The position numbers and the translations under genes are program-made. Positions 44,494 to 53,203 of a DNA stretch of 64,000 nt are shown piece after piece. Origin of the DNA: Calothrix sp. PCC 7507 (GTDB lineage Bacteria; Cyanobacteriota; Cyanobacteriia; Cyanobacteriales; Nostocaceae); the NCBI RefSeq assembly GCF_000316575.1, contig NC_019682.1, positions 3,346,001-3,410,000 of the forward strand, in the 5' to 3' direction. How positions within the stretch are numbered: position 1 is the stretch's first letter; each line of letters begins with the position of its first letter. Under the pieces are notes generated by a model. That model was not told where the DNA came from. It was given only the letters and a program-made list of their open reading frames with translations, and did no database searches.

Positions 44494-45042
44494 ATGAGTA
44501 CAACTTCCAATTACTCAGGACTCAGGACTCAGGACTCAGGACTCATATTGCTGATTGGCCTTCCTGGTAGTGGCAAGTCAACTTTAGCAAAACAATTACT
44601 AGCAGAATGCCCCCATATGCAGCTAATTTCCACAGATGCGATTCGGGGGCAATTATTTGGCAACGAAGCCATTCAAGGGTCATGGCTGCTGATTGAGCGA
44701 GAAATCCAGCGACAATTGCAACTAGCTATTGTCTCAGAGAAGACGGCAATTTACGACGCTACCAACACCCAGAGACGCCATCGTCTTGACATAATTACCC
44801 TCATTCGCAACTTAGGCTTTACCAACATTACTGGGATGTGGGTGGATACGCCTGTATGGCTGTGTTTAGCACGCAATCAAAAACGACTGCGCCAGGTTCC
44901 TGAAGAAATTATCTTCCGAATGCATCGCCAAATCCGGGATGTTCCCCCAAGCATTGAAGAAGGATTAGACTGCCTGATACGGTTTTCAGAATGGCGACAG
45001 TACGGAAATTGCTCTCATACAGTGAGCGAGAACCCCACTTGA
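44494..45042 (+). CDS. P-loop kinase-like ATPase (polynucleotide-kinase type)
   Basis: A 182-residue AAA/kinase-like protein: Walker A GLPGSGKST, a lid/base region STDAIRGQLFGNEAIQGSW, a Walker B-like TAIYDATNTQRRHR (DxTN, typical of T4 polynucleotide-kinase-like P-loop proteins) and a C-terminal PEEIIFRMHRQIRDVPPS. The substrate is unknown. The N-terminal segment LRTQDSGL is translated from four ACTCAGG heptamers (44513-44540), so the true start may be just after the repeat or the repeat has been absorbed into the gene. Confidence 0.75.
   Translation: MSTTSNYSGLRTQDSGLILLIGLPGSGKSTLAKQLLAECPHMQLISTDAIRGQLFGNEAIQGSWLLIEREIQRQLQLAIVSEKTAIYDATNTQRRHRLDIITLIRNLGFTNITGMWVDTPVWLCLARNQKRLRQVPEEIIFRMHRQIRDVPPSIEEGLDCLIRFSEWRQYGNCSHTVSENPT
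44513..44540. repeat. Heptamer repeat, ACTCAGG, within a coding N-terminus
   Basis: Four perfect units overlap the first codons of the P-loop kinase gene. Confidence 0.85.
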
Positions 45043-45162
45043 TTTTCGGTAATGTTTGTTAATTTAAAATCAGAATCTATTTGCTTGGCATTATACCTGG
45101 CAAATAACAAATCTCGCATCTTAAAAAAGAACATAATAGGAATTTCTATAGGAGGCTGGTAG

Positions 45163-46170
45163 ATGGCTGCAACCGACTTCAAAGACTATTACGCAATTTT
45201 GGGAGTTAGTAAGACTGCCAGTCCAGAAGACATTAAACAAGCTTTTCGTAAACTAGCTCGCAAGTTTCACCCTGATGTCAACCCAGGCAACAAACAAGCA
45301 GAGGCACGGTTTAAAGAAATTAATGAAGCCTACGAAGTTTTGTCAGATCCAGACAAACGTAAAAAATATGACCAATTCGGTCAATACTGGAAACAAGCTG
45401 GGGAAGGCTTCCCATCTGGCGGTGCTGGCGTTGATATGGGTGGCTTTGATTTCAGTCAATATGGCAGTTTTGATGAGTTTGTCAATGAGTTACTAGGGCG
45501 TTTTGGTGGTGGTGCTGGCCCTCGCACTGCACGGCAAAGCTACTCTTATAGTACTTCTACTAGTAGCAGACCAAGCGGTTTTGGCGGCTTTAGTGATTTT
45601 GGCTTTCAAGATGTAAATACAGGTGGTGGTACTACCCAGGATCTTGAAGCCCCAATCTCCCTAACTTTAGCGGAAGCGTTTGCAGGGATACAAAAGCGCT
45701 TTAGTTTGGGTAATGAAACCATTGATATTAGGATTCCGGCTGGTGCTAAATCTGGTACTCGCCTACGTGTACGTGGGAAGGGGCCAGTTAATCCTATGAC
45801 CCAACAGCGTGGGGATTTATACTTAAAGGTGGAACTCCAGCCCCACACATTTTTTCAGATTGAAGGCGAGAATCTGGTCTGTGAAATGCCCATCACGCCA
45901 GATGAAGCTACTCTCGGTGCGGCAATTGATGTACCTACACCCGATGGCACAGTTAATGTCAAACTTCCCGCTGGAGTGCGTTCTGGTCAATCACTGCGTC
46001 TACGTGGTAAGGGTTGGCCGCTAGCTAAAGGTGGACGTGGCGATCAGTTGGTGAAGGTGGCGATCGTCCCACCCAAAGACCTCAGTCAACAAGAGCGGGA
46101 TTATTATGAAAAAATTCGGGCTATACGTACCTATAATCCTCGCAGCCATTTACAGCAGGTCAAACTATAA
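45163..46170 (+). CDS. DnaJ/CbpA-type co-chaperone (no zinc finger)
   Basis: A 335-residue type II J-domain protein. The J domain has the HPD motif (H36-P37-D38) that stimulates DnaK. A Gly/Phe-rich linker ([20 protein letters not shown]) follows, then two DnaJ C-terminal beta-sandwich domains ([39 protein letters not shown]). The CxxCxGxG zinc repeats of DnaJ proper are absent. The start ATG has an AGGAGG-like Shine-Dalgarno (ATAGGAGGCTGGTAG). It converges on the SDR gene across a bidirectional terminator. Confidence 0.93.
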   Translation: MAATDFKDYYAILGVSKTASPEDIKQAFRKLARKFHPDVNPGNKQAEARFKEINEAYEVLSDPDKRKKYDQFGQYWKQAGEGFPSGGAGVDMGGFDFSQYGSFDEFVNELLGRFGGGAGPRTARQSYSYSTSTSSRPSGFGGFSDFGFQDVNTGGGTTQDLEAPISLTLAEAFAGIQKRFSLGNETIDIRIPAGAKSGTRLRVRGKGPVNPMTQQRGDLYLKVELQPHTFFQIEGENLVCEMPITPDEATLGAAIDVPTPDGTVNVKLPAGVRSGQSLRLRGKGWPLAKGGRGDQLVKVAIVPPKDLSQQERDYYEKIRAIRTYNPRSHLQQVKL

Positions 46171-46186
46171 AATTCTAATTAGTACG

Positions 46187-46223
46187 AAGCCGTCCTAGTG
46201 ACAAATTTTACTAGAACGGCTTT
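46187..46223. terminator. Bidirectional terminator between dnaJ-type and SDR genes
   Basis: AAGCCGTCCTAGT pairs with ACTAGAACGGCTT across a short AT loop, with T-rich flanks towards both sides. Confidence 0.75.
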
Positions 46224-46250
46224 GCACGATATTTTGGTCAATCTTAAGTT

Positions 46251-47003
46251 TTACTGTGTCGTGTAACCACCATCTACCGCCAGGGATTGTCCAGTGACAA
46301 ATGAAGCAGCGTCAGAGCAGAGCCACACTACAGCTTCTGCAACCTCTTCCACTCTTCCTATTCTACCAATTGGGTGAGCTGCGGCCATCTGAGCCTTTCC
46401 TTCGTCGCCAAAAGCACGATCAACCATATCAGTCGCAATGACGGCTGGACTAACCGCATTCACCCGAATACCTGACTTGGCATACTCTAAAGCTGCTGTT
46501 TTGGTCAAGCCTATGACGCCGTGTTTGCTAGCAACATAAGCAGCAGCATCGGGGAAACCAATCAATCCCGCAATAGAGGAGTTGTTGACGATCGCCCCAC
46601 CACCTTGTTTAAGCATTTGTAAGATTTCATACTTTAATGACAGCCAAACTCCTTTGAGATTAATGTTAATCACGCTGTCCCAATTTTCTTCTGTTTGTTC
46701 CACTAAAGGACTAAAGATTCCCTCAATACCGGCATTGTTAAAAGCGTAATCTATCCGACCGTATGCCGAGACAGCTTGATTAACTAGAGCTTCAATTTCA
46801 GCACTATTACTGACATCTGTTTGCACAGATATACCTTCACTACCAGCAGCTTTCACTAACTCCAGTGTTTCCTCACTTTCTGCAATTCGGCGACTGCCAA
46901 TGACAACTTTTGCACCCCGTTTGGCGAATGCTAAAGTAGTGGCTCGTCCAATTCCAGAACTACCGCCAGTGATGAGAGCAATCTTATTTTCTAGGTCTTT
47001 CAT
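46251..47003 (-). CDS. Short-chain dehydrogenase/reductase (SDR)
   Basis: A 250-residue classical SDR. The NAD(P)-binding TGGSSGIGRA motif is near residue 14, followed by NNAGIEG, the catalytic Ser in NNSSIAGLIG and YVASKHG with Tyr/Lys. The end WLCSDAASFVTGQSLAVDGG is typical of glucose-1-dehydrogenase-like or 3-oxoacyl-reductase-like SDRs. The Arg in GSRRIAE after beta 2 suggests NADPH. The substrate is unknown. The GST gene lies 194 bp upstream on the same strand across a repeat. Confidence 0.9.
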   Translation of the reverse strand: MKDLENKIALITGGSSGIGRATTLAFAKRGAKVVIGSRRIAESEETLELVKAAGSEGISVQTDVSNSAEIEALVNQAVSAYGRIDYAFNNAGIEGIFSPLVEQTEENWDSVININLKGVWLSLKYEILQMLKQGGGAIVNNSSIAGLIGFPDAAAYVASKHGVIGLTKTAALEYAKSGIRVNAVSPAVIATDMVDRAFGDEGKAQMAAAHPIGRIGRVEEVAEAVVWLCSDAASFVTGQSLAVDGGYTTQ

Positions 47004-47197
47004 AAGTGGCTATTTTTAGTGTGTGTACGCTTAATAGAAGAATGGAGTTAGGGATAAATCTGGTGGCCATAGAAATCTGGTCAGCGAAAATAAAGTCCCC
47101 TAAAAGCTGACTATACAGGTTTCTTCGTTTCAGACTAGCCTGCGGCAAGCCGTACTCTCCGAGAAGCCGCCTCCGGCGTCTACCGCGTCTTCAGACT

Positions 47198-47869
47198 TCA
47201 GACTTCAGTCTTAGCTGGTTGGGTCATTCTTGCCACGACGATAGCTTTAAATTCTGCCATCGCTTCCGGTGTGGTTTGGGTTGCTTGCCATGCGGGACGT
47301 GCAATTAAGCGATCGCACCAAGCCTCCATTTTGGGATAATCACTTAGGGAAATACCTATTGTTGGCAACCAGGGTACAACTGTTCCCGCAACCGCTTCAG
47401 CTAGTGTTAGCTGTTCGCTACCAAAGTAAGGGCGATAATCGAGTAGGCTTTCAAATAATTTCATCACTGTAGAGATTTTCTGCTTCGCCTGCTCAATTTT
47501 TTCTGGGTTCTCTGCTGGTAAGCCTAATATTTGAGGCAAAAATGTCGTGGTAGCTGGCAAAAGTTCATTCACCGTTACTAGTTGTACCATGCGGGCGATC
47601 GCTAAATCTTTGGCATCTGTAGGCAACATCGCAGGCGTAGGGTACTTTGCTTCTAAATAGTCCAAAATTGCCAGAGATTCGATTATATTTAAGCCGTCAT
47701 CTACCAAAGCTGGAATATGATGAAAAGGATTAATTGCCAAAAATTCGGGTTTAAACTGCTCCCCATTTAATTTGATTTCTACTAATTCAAACTCAAGTCC
47801 TTTTTCTAGTAGAGTAATCCAAACACGGCGGGAATTAGGAGAAATTGGTGCGTGATAAAGTGTCAGCAT
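47198..47869 (-). CDS. Glutathione S-transferase family protein
   Basis: A 223-residue GST. The thioredoxin-like N-terminal domain begins LTLYHAPISPNSRRVWITLL with Ser as the likely catalytic residue. FHHIPALVDDGLNIIESLAI gives the cis-Pro and the glutathione-binding ES. The helical C-terminal domain runs from about residue 85. The role is presumably detoxification or thiol chemistry. The neighbouring SDR and two peroxiredoxin-type genes make a loosely grouped redox cluster. Confidence 0.9.
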   Translation of the reverse strand: MLTLYHAPISPNSRRVWITLLEKGLEFELVEIKLNGEQFKPEFLAINPFHHIPALVDDGLNIIESLAILDYLEAKYPTPAMLPTDAKDLAIARMVQLVTVNELLPATTTFLPQILGLPAENPEKIEQAKQKISTVMKLFESLLDYRPYFGSEQLTLAEAVAGTVVPWLPTIGISLSDYPKMEAWCDRLIARPAWQATQTTPEAMAEFKAIVVARMTQPAKTEV

Positions 47870-47934
47870 AAAAAAACCTCACAGCTTTACTCAGGCTAAG
47901 TTTTCCGGCAAATCAAGTATAGCGTTTTTCAGAT

Positions 47935-47963
47935 AAGTAGGGTGGGCATTGCCCACCCTACTT
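47935..47963. repeat. REP-like palindrome
   Basis: AAGTAGGGTGGGCA and its exact complement flank one central T. It lies at the 3' end of the DUF29 remnant and shares its core with 11139 and 32036. Confidence 0.8.
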
Positions 47964-48132
47964 ATGCTAAGTTTTTAGGTAAATAATTAATATCAAGTAA
48001 CTGTTCTAATGTGTAAGTACAACATTGAGGTAGGTTATTTAGCTTGCCCTCAGTTTTATCAATTGCATATTCTCAAGCATCATCATAAATAGATGGTAAT
48101 TCTTTTTCTAAAAACTGTTGAAACCGTTACCA
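47962..48132 (-). pseudogene. DUF29 gene remnant
   Basis: The minus strand reads FQQFLEKELPSIYDDA, a stop, EYAIDKTEGKLNNLP, then CCTYTLEQLLDINYLPKN. This is the C-terminal end of the DUF29 family that is abundant in Nostocales. In-frame stops at 48127-48129 (TAA where Gln is expected) and 48073-48075 (TGA where Arg is expected) show decay. The N-terminal half is missing. Confidence 0.6.
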
Positions 48133-48180
48133 ATGACAACTGACGAGCACCACTAGTTAACTTTTTTTGCTCCCACCTAC

Positions 48181-48723
48181 TTACAAACCATCAAATTGTT
48201 CTAACAATGTCCCAGTATTAGCATTATGGTCTAAAAAAGAAAACGAATGTCTATAACGCAGTTTCCCTTCTTCATCTAATACAAACTGCGCTGGCAAAGG
48301 CGCTCCCAATGCTTGACCTACATGATATCGACGAAAGACATAACAACTAGGGTCACTCAACAGTGGCATTTGTAATGCTAAATCTCTCACAACAATTTGA
48401 CTTTGTCTTTCATCGGTACTAGTAATCAACAAAACTTCAATACCACGATTTTTAAATTGTGCGTAATTCTCATTCAATTCTTTAATGTGAGGAAAACAAA
48501 ACGGGCAATATTGTTTTTCTGTGAATATCCGAGTAAAAGCTAGTAATACTGGCTGCTTTCCTCTATAACTCGACAACTTCACCAACGTTCCATTCGTAAT
48601 ATCTGGCAGTTGAAAGTCTGGCGTTCCTACTTCTAGCCTCAGATAATTTGTAGCGGGAACTGGTAAAAAATTGCGGAAGAAACGCTCATTAAATAAGCCT
48701 CTAAAATCTGTTGAAGTTAGCAT
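48181..48723 (-). CDS. Peroxiredoxin-like protein with CPFC motif
   Basis: A 180-residue AhpC/TSA-type thioredoxin-fold protein. VGTPDFQLPDITNGTLVKLS opens the fold, and the redox motif CPFC (C73, C76) takes the place of the classic PxxxTxxC peroxidatic site. Hence it may act as a thiol oxidoreductase more than a peroxidase. GAPLPAQFVLDEEGKLRYRH is the late strand with cis-Pro. It lies in a redox cluster, but each gene has its own spacing. Confidence 0.82.
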   Translation of the reverse strand: MLTSTDFRGLFNERFFRNFLPVPATNYLRLEVGTPDFQLPDITNGTLVKLSSYRGKQPVLLAFTRIFTEKQYCPFCFPHIKELNENYAQFKNRGIEVLLITSTDERQSQIVVRDLALQMPLLSDPSCYVFRRYHVGQALGAPLPAQFVLDEEGKLRYRHSFSFLDHNANTGTLLEQFDGL

Positions 48724-49156
48724 ATTTTTAGTCCTAGTTATGGAGGTTTTTAGTTGAGTGTTATAAATCTTTGATTGGGGAGTCAGAATTCAGGAGAGTT
48801 CAACAGTTATCAGTATCAGAGGGGAGTTATACCGTTTTTTTGTGAAGCTGCATATAATTCACCCCCCGGCTATCGCCGTCCCCCCTTGGCAAGGGGGGAC
48901 TACAGGGGGGTATTATTATGTGCATCTTCATACAGAATTGGTATTAGAATTCAGAATTTAGGAGAGTTAAAAATATTTAGGAGATGAAAAAACCACAGAT
49001 AGACACGGTAGTTGATACTGTTTTATGTGTATCGGTGTTTATCTGTGGTGATGATTGATATTGTACATTTTCACGTTAATAATGTCCTTTGTCATTAGTC
49101 ATTTGTATTGTAAAAGACAAATGACCAATAACTAATGACAACCTCAATGCGTAAAT
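48724..49156. repeat. Intergenic region filled with dispersed repeats
   Basis: No gene. A CCCCCCTTGGCAAGGGGGG palindrome lies near 48880-48905. An inverted pair, ACCACAGATAGACAC/GTGTTTATCTGTGGT, spans 48991-49050. Facing copies of the TTTGTCATTAGTCATTTGT heptamer type lie at 49088-49140. Confidence 0.6.
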
Positions 49157-49768
49157 CTAGACTGCAGAGAAGTATACTTTAGACTTCACTGGGTCGGGAA
49201 CCATTGTCTGATCTCCTGGTTTCCAACCAGCAGGGCAAACTTCATCGGGGTGAGACTGAACGTACTGAATGGCTTGTAATGTCCGCAGGGTTTCATCGAC
49301 GCTGCGACCAAAAGCTAGGTTGTTGATGGTGGCGTGCTGGATAACACCATCTTTGTCGATGATGAACAGACCGCGTAAGGCAATACCTGCGGCTGGATCA
49401 AGGACATTGTAAGCCGCGCTAATCTCTTTCTTGATGTCAGAAACTAGAGGATAATTCAAGTCACCGACACCGCCAGATTTGCGATCGGTTTGAATCCAAG
49501 CCAGGTGGGAGAATTCGCTATCTACGGAAGCACCCAGGATTTCCGTATTAATTTTTTTGAATTCTTCGTGGCGATCGCTAAATGCTGTGATTTCAGTGGG
49601 ACAAACAAAGGTAAAGTCTAGGGGATAGAAAAATAAGACAACATACTTACCACGATAGTCGGAAAGCTTGACTGTCTTAAATTCTTGATCCACTACAGCT
49701 GTTGCTGTAAAATCTGGGGCCTGTTGACCAACGCGGAGGCTTCCTTCTGTTCCGTAAGTGAGGGACAT
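49157..49768 (-). CDS. 2-Cys peroxiredoxin
   Basis: A 203-residue typical 2-Cys peroxiredoxin that reduces H2O2 and organic peroxides with thioredoxin as donor. The peroxidatic Cys is in [12 protein letters not shown] (C56) and the resolving Cys in VCPAGWKPG (C178). [19 protein letters not shown] is the sensitivity-type loop. The C-terminal YF segment (SKVYFSAV) is typical of the plant/cyanobacterial enzyme. It is divergent from the debranching-enzyme gene, with a 25-bp inverted repeat in the gap. Confidence 0.95.
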   Translation of the reverse strand: MSLTYGTEGSLRVGQQAPDFTATAVVDQEFKTVKLSDYRGKYVVLFFYPLDFTFVCPTEITAFSDRHEEFKKINTEILGASVDSEFSHLAWIQTDRKSGGVGDLNYPLVSDIKKEISAAYNVLDPAAGIALRGLFIIDKDGVIQHATINNLAFGRSVDETLRTLQAIQYVQSHPDEVCPAGWKPGDQTMVPDPVKSKVYFSAV

Positions 49769-49922
49769 TAACCTAATTCTCCTTCAACTTATATTTATTT
49801 ACTAGCGTTGGGTTTCGGGTTATCTAAAACTCACCCGTCCACGCTGTCACTCTTCGGGTACACAGTCCCTGCGGTCGGGCGAACCCTTCCTTGAGGGCTG
49901 TCTCACAATTTAATTACGATCT

Positions 49923-49947
49923 GTTACGACTATATCATAGTCATAAC
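49923..49947. promoter_or_regulatory. 25-bp inverted repeat, candidate operator
   Basis: GTTACGACTAT-ATC-ATAGTCATAAC has 11-bp arms with one mismatch and ends 15 bp before the ATG of the debranching-enzyme gene. It also lies 155 bp upstream of the peroxiredoxin. It could be a Fur/PerR-type or other dimeric regulator site; the regulator is unknown. Confidence 0.45.
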
Positions 49948-49962
49948 GATTTTGAGTAGCAA

Positions 49963-52044
49963 ATGGCTGATTTAGATACAAGAGAATGGTTATTGACCAA
50001 TGGCTTAGGAAGTTTTGCCAGTGGTACTGTTTCGGATGTCCGCACGCGCACCTATCACGGTTGGCTATTTGCCGCGACGAACCCGCCTTCTGAGCGGACT
50101 CTGCTAGTCTCGCACCTAGATGCCAGCCTGGAAGTAGGAGGAAAAGTTGTAGTCTTAGGGACTAATTATTGGCGCAGTGGTCAAATTGAGCCGACAGGCT
50201 ACGAATTGCTGCGCTCTTTTGATATTAACCCAGTTCCCAAATGGATTTGGGGTGAAGATAACTGGCTCTTAAGCAGACAGTTAGTGATGCCCTACGGTTT
50301 AGCGGAAGAGGTAGGAATGGTATCCGAGAAGGCCAGGGTGGATTTGCCCTTGTCTTCTTGTCCTCTTGACCCTGTTTCGGATAGGTTTAGCCATCGCCTG
50401 TTGATTCAATATCGCTATGAAGGTAGGGACTTAGGAATTTTAAGGCTGAGACTCTTGATTAGCGATCGCAACTTTCATCACCAACAAATAGCTAATCCAG
50501 AATTACAGTTTTCACAGTTATTATTGCCCCAGCAAGTCTGCCTACAAGCCATCACCGATGGGCACTTTGGCACACCTTGGCATCTACGTTGGACACAAGG
50601 AGATTATAAACCAGACGCAGTATGGTATTGGGATTATCAGTTGCCAGAAGAGACACGGCGAGGATTAGGCGATCATGAAGACCTTTATAGCCCTGGTTAC
50701 TTAACAGTCACTCTCCAACCGGGAGATTTAGTTACCTTAGAAGCACAAGTGGGTTTCCCCAATCCACTACAAAATGCCCTCACTTCCGAATCTTTTGCTG
50801 AAGCTGTGGAAGCAGAACAAGAACGGCTTTCCCAGATTTTTAGATTTCAGCCAGCTAGCGGAAAATCCTCCATTTCTCACATCCGGCCACAACTACTACG
50901 AGCCAGCGATCAGTTTATCGTCTATCGAGCCTCAATAGCTGGCCCCACAGTCATTGCCGGTTATCACTGGTTCAATGACTGGGGACGCGATACTTTAATT
51001 TCCTTACCGGGTTTGGCATTAGTTCCACAACGCTTTGATTTAGCAAAAGGGCTATTGCAAACTTTTGGACAATACTGTCGCCACGGCTTGATTCCTAATG
51101 CTTTCCCTGATATTGGTGGCGAGCCTTTTTACAACAGTATCGATGCGGCGCTGTGGTGGATTGAAACTCTAGGGCTTTATTTGGAAGCTACCCAGGACTG
51201 GCAGTTTTTAGCAGAGCAATTTCCTGTGGCACAGCAAATCTACAAATCATTTTTAGGTGGTACCCGCTACAATATTCAAGCTGATGCTACCGATGGACTG
51301 ATTGGTTGGGATGCTCGTGGTGTCGCCCTGACCTGGATGGATGTAGTGGTGGAAGGACAACCAGTCACTCCGCGTCTGGGTAAGCCAGTGGAAATTAACG
51401 CCCTGTGGTATTCTGCTTTATGTTGGATGAGTCAGTGGGGAGAACGCTTGAGCCAAATTGAGTCTGGCAATTCGTCGGTGCGTCTGGCTAATCAAGCACA
51501 ACGTTATGCCCAGCAAGCACAACAGGTGAAATCCTCCCTGCAAAAGTTCTGGAATCCGCAGCGCTGCTACTTGTACGACACTATTGAGCCGGACGATCGC
51601 CGTAATTCTCAGATTCGCCCCAATGCTATTTTGGCTTTGTCATTACATCATTGTGGCTTCTCGCAACCACAAGGACGGCAGGTACTTTCACGGGCAACTT
51701 CCAGCTTGCTGACTCCCTATGGTCTGCGGAGTCTCGATCCAGCCGACCCGCAATATGTGGGGCAATATCTAGGCAACCCACACGAACGCGATCGCTCTTA
51801 CCACCAAGGTACTGTTTGGAGTTGGCTGATTGGCCCATTTATCCGCGCTTGGCAGCGTTTTTACCCAGAAGCACCACTTCCTTTTGATTGGCAACCTTTA
51901 CTGGAACACTTTCTCTCTGATGCTTGTCTTGGCTCCATTTCCGAGATTTTTGATGGTGATCCACCCCATACACCCAGAGGAGCGATCGCTCAAGCTTGGT
52001 CGATTGCTGAAGTCATTCGCCATTTGCCTGATGTAAATCAATAG
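49963..52044 (+). CDS. Amylo-alpha-1,6-glucosidase (GH133 glycogen debranching enzyme)
   Basis: A 693-residue protein. The N-terminal debranching-enzyme beta domain (EWLLTNGLGSFASGTVSDVR) is followed by the (alpha/alpha)6 catalytic domain of GH133. Conserved acidic segments are visible: WFNDWGRDTLISLPGL, GLIGWDARGVALTWMD and RDRSYHQGTVWSW. It would remove alpha-1,6 branches during glycogen breakdown. The length is usual for the cyanobacterial form. The glgC gene 5.6 kb upstream belongs to the same pathway but is not in the same operon. Confidence 0.9.
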   Translation: MADLDTREWLLTNGLGSFASGTVSDVRTRTYHGWLFAATNPPSERTLLVSHLDASLEVGGKVVVLGTNYWRSGQIEPTGYELLRSFDINPVPKWIWGEDNWLLSRQLVMPYGLAEEVGMVSEKARVDLPLSSCPLDPVSDRFSHRLLIQYRYEGRDLGILRLRLLISDRNFHHQQIANPELQFSQLLLPQQVCLQAITDGHFGTPWHLRWTQGDYKPDAVWYWDYQLPEETRRGLGDHEDLYSPGYLTVTLQPGDLVTLEAQVGFPNPLQNALTSESFAEAVEAEQERLSQIFRFQPASGKSSISHIRPQLLRASDQFIVYRASIAGPTVIAGYHWFNDWGRDTLISLPGLALVPQRFDLAKGLLQTFGQYCRHGLIPNAFPDIGGEPFYNSIDAALWWIETLGLYLEATQDWQFLAEQFPVAQQIYKSFLGGTRYNIQADATDGLIGWDARGVALTWMDVVVEGQPVTPRLGKPVEINALWYSALCWMSQWGERLSQIESGNSSVRLANQAQRYAQQAQQVKSSLQKFWNPQRCYLYDTIEPDDRRNSQIRPNAILALSLHHCGFSQPQGRQVLSRATSSLLTPYGLRSLDPADPQYVGQYLGNPHERDRSYHQGTVWSWLIGPFIRAWQRFYPEAPLPFDWQPLLEHFLSDACLGSISEIFDGDPPHTPRGAIAQAWSIAEVIRHLPDVNQ

Positions 52045-52567
52045 CCATTATGAAAAAGGGACTGGGGACTCCGCACTTTTTCAAGTCAGGCGTCATGAAC
52101 TGCTATACACCAGAACAAAAATGGGATAAGGCAGGAGGGAAAACGCCTCAATATACATATTTTAAAATATGTATATAAACTTGAAAATTCTTTACGTATA
52201 TTCACTTATGGTTAATTAGCAGATTATCGACTAGACTCTATGAAAAACAAAATTTATGAAACTGGATTTACCACTTATTTATTTTGATCTGCTAGTTTTT
52301 CAACTTGTGAATTCATCGCCAATTTTCCCCGTTCATCCCACAAAAGTTTTTTAATTTTGTAAAATAGTCGGATTAATTTAAAATCTCCTCAATAACCACA
52401 TAAATAGTATCTAAAGCTAATAAAATCAAACATAGTAAGTCCAATATTTAGGCTAAATTATGAAGTAGGAATCATCGCCAATTCATTATCTAATTACCAA
52501 AAGTATTACGTAATATTCTAATGAAATTCCCAAAAAATGTAAGTTATTTATATAAGGTTGAGCAAAT
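52045..52567. other. AT-rich intergenic region with a 26-bp perfect palindrome
   Basis: No gene in about 520 bases. ATATACATATTTT and its exact complement abut at 52151-52176, giving a 26-bp palindrome. The rest is AT-rich with no clear promoter. Confidence 0.5.
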
Positions 52568-52798
52568 ATGTCTAGACAAATAACTATTGAAGTATCAGAT
52601 TCACTATTTCAAAAATTAGAAATGGATTGTAAATTAAACGACCATACAATTAATGAGATAATTAACCTTTGTCTCAGAATCAGATATGAAGATGAGTTCC
52701 TCATTAGAAGGTTGCGGAAAAAACTTGTTAACAATAATCAAGTAAGTGATGAATATTATAAGTTTTATGCTGAATTTAATGAAACGTTCCAAAAATAA
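52568..52798 (+). CDS. Small AT-rich hypothetical protein
   Basis: A 76-residue protein beginning MSRQITIEVSDSLFQKLEMD, a beta strand then helices, reminiscent of ribbon-helix-helix antitoxin N-termini (ITIEVSDSLFQKLE). No toxin gene follows. Base composition is more AT-rich than its neighbours, which may point to transfer or to a decayed mobile locus. The call rests on length and pattern only. Confidence 0.45.
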   Translation: MSRQITIEVSDSLFQKLEMDCKLNDHTINEIINLCLRIRYEDEFLIRRLRKKLVNNNQVSDEYYKFYAEFNETFQK

Positions 52799-52903
52799 TT
52801 AAATTAATTTGATTTATAAATTTACTCCCAGAGGCAGTTAAGATACAGCCGAAATATTTAGTAACTAATACCAGAAATTTTGATATAAAACCCCACAAAA
52901 ACT

Positions 52904-52931
52904 AAAAGCCCTTAGCATAAGGGCTTCTGAT
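52904..52931 (-). terminator. Terminator downstream of tRNA-Met
   Basis: On the minus strand, AAGCCCTTA pairs with TAAGGGCTT across a TGC loop and is followed by TTAGTTTTT. It sits just after the tRNA 3' end. Confidence 0.8.
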
Positions 52932-52943
52932 AATTGTTTTGCA

Positions 52944-53017
52944 TGGCTCAGGTCGGATTTGAACCAACGACCCCAGGCTTATGAGTCCCGTGCTCTAACC
53001 AACTGAGCTACTGAGCC
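52944..53017 (-). tRNA. tRNA-Met (CAT), elongator type
   Basis: A 74-nt cloverleaf can be drawn on the minus strand. The acceptor pairs are GGCTCAG/CTGAGCC, the D-arm is GCTC..GAGC, the anticodon loop is CTCATAA with CAT, and the T-arm is GTTGGTTCAAATCCGAC. A73 is encoded and CCA is not. G1-C72 pairs, so it is not the initiator. Ile2 (lysidine) cannot be excluded by sequence alone but the body fits elongator Met better. The anticodon stem has one A-G mismatch at its loop end. Confidence 0.92.
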
Positions 53018-53203
53018 AGATTTAACCGCAATGATTAACTAGTATAGCATGAGTGTTTGGCGATCGCTAGCCTAATAGACAACTAATTTTTTGATGGATA
53101 CGAGACAACAGGCTCTGCATCAGTTGCTGAAACTAGTAAGTCAAAAGAGGGAGTTTAGCTCCCTCGATCAACAAAGCAATGATGAAATTGTGGGCAACTA
53201 GAA

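Noticed and set aside
52944-53017. An integration (att) site at tRNA-Met
   Set aside because: No duplicated tRNA 3' end, integrase or island boundary is visible on either side.
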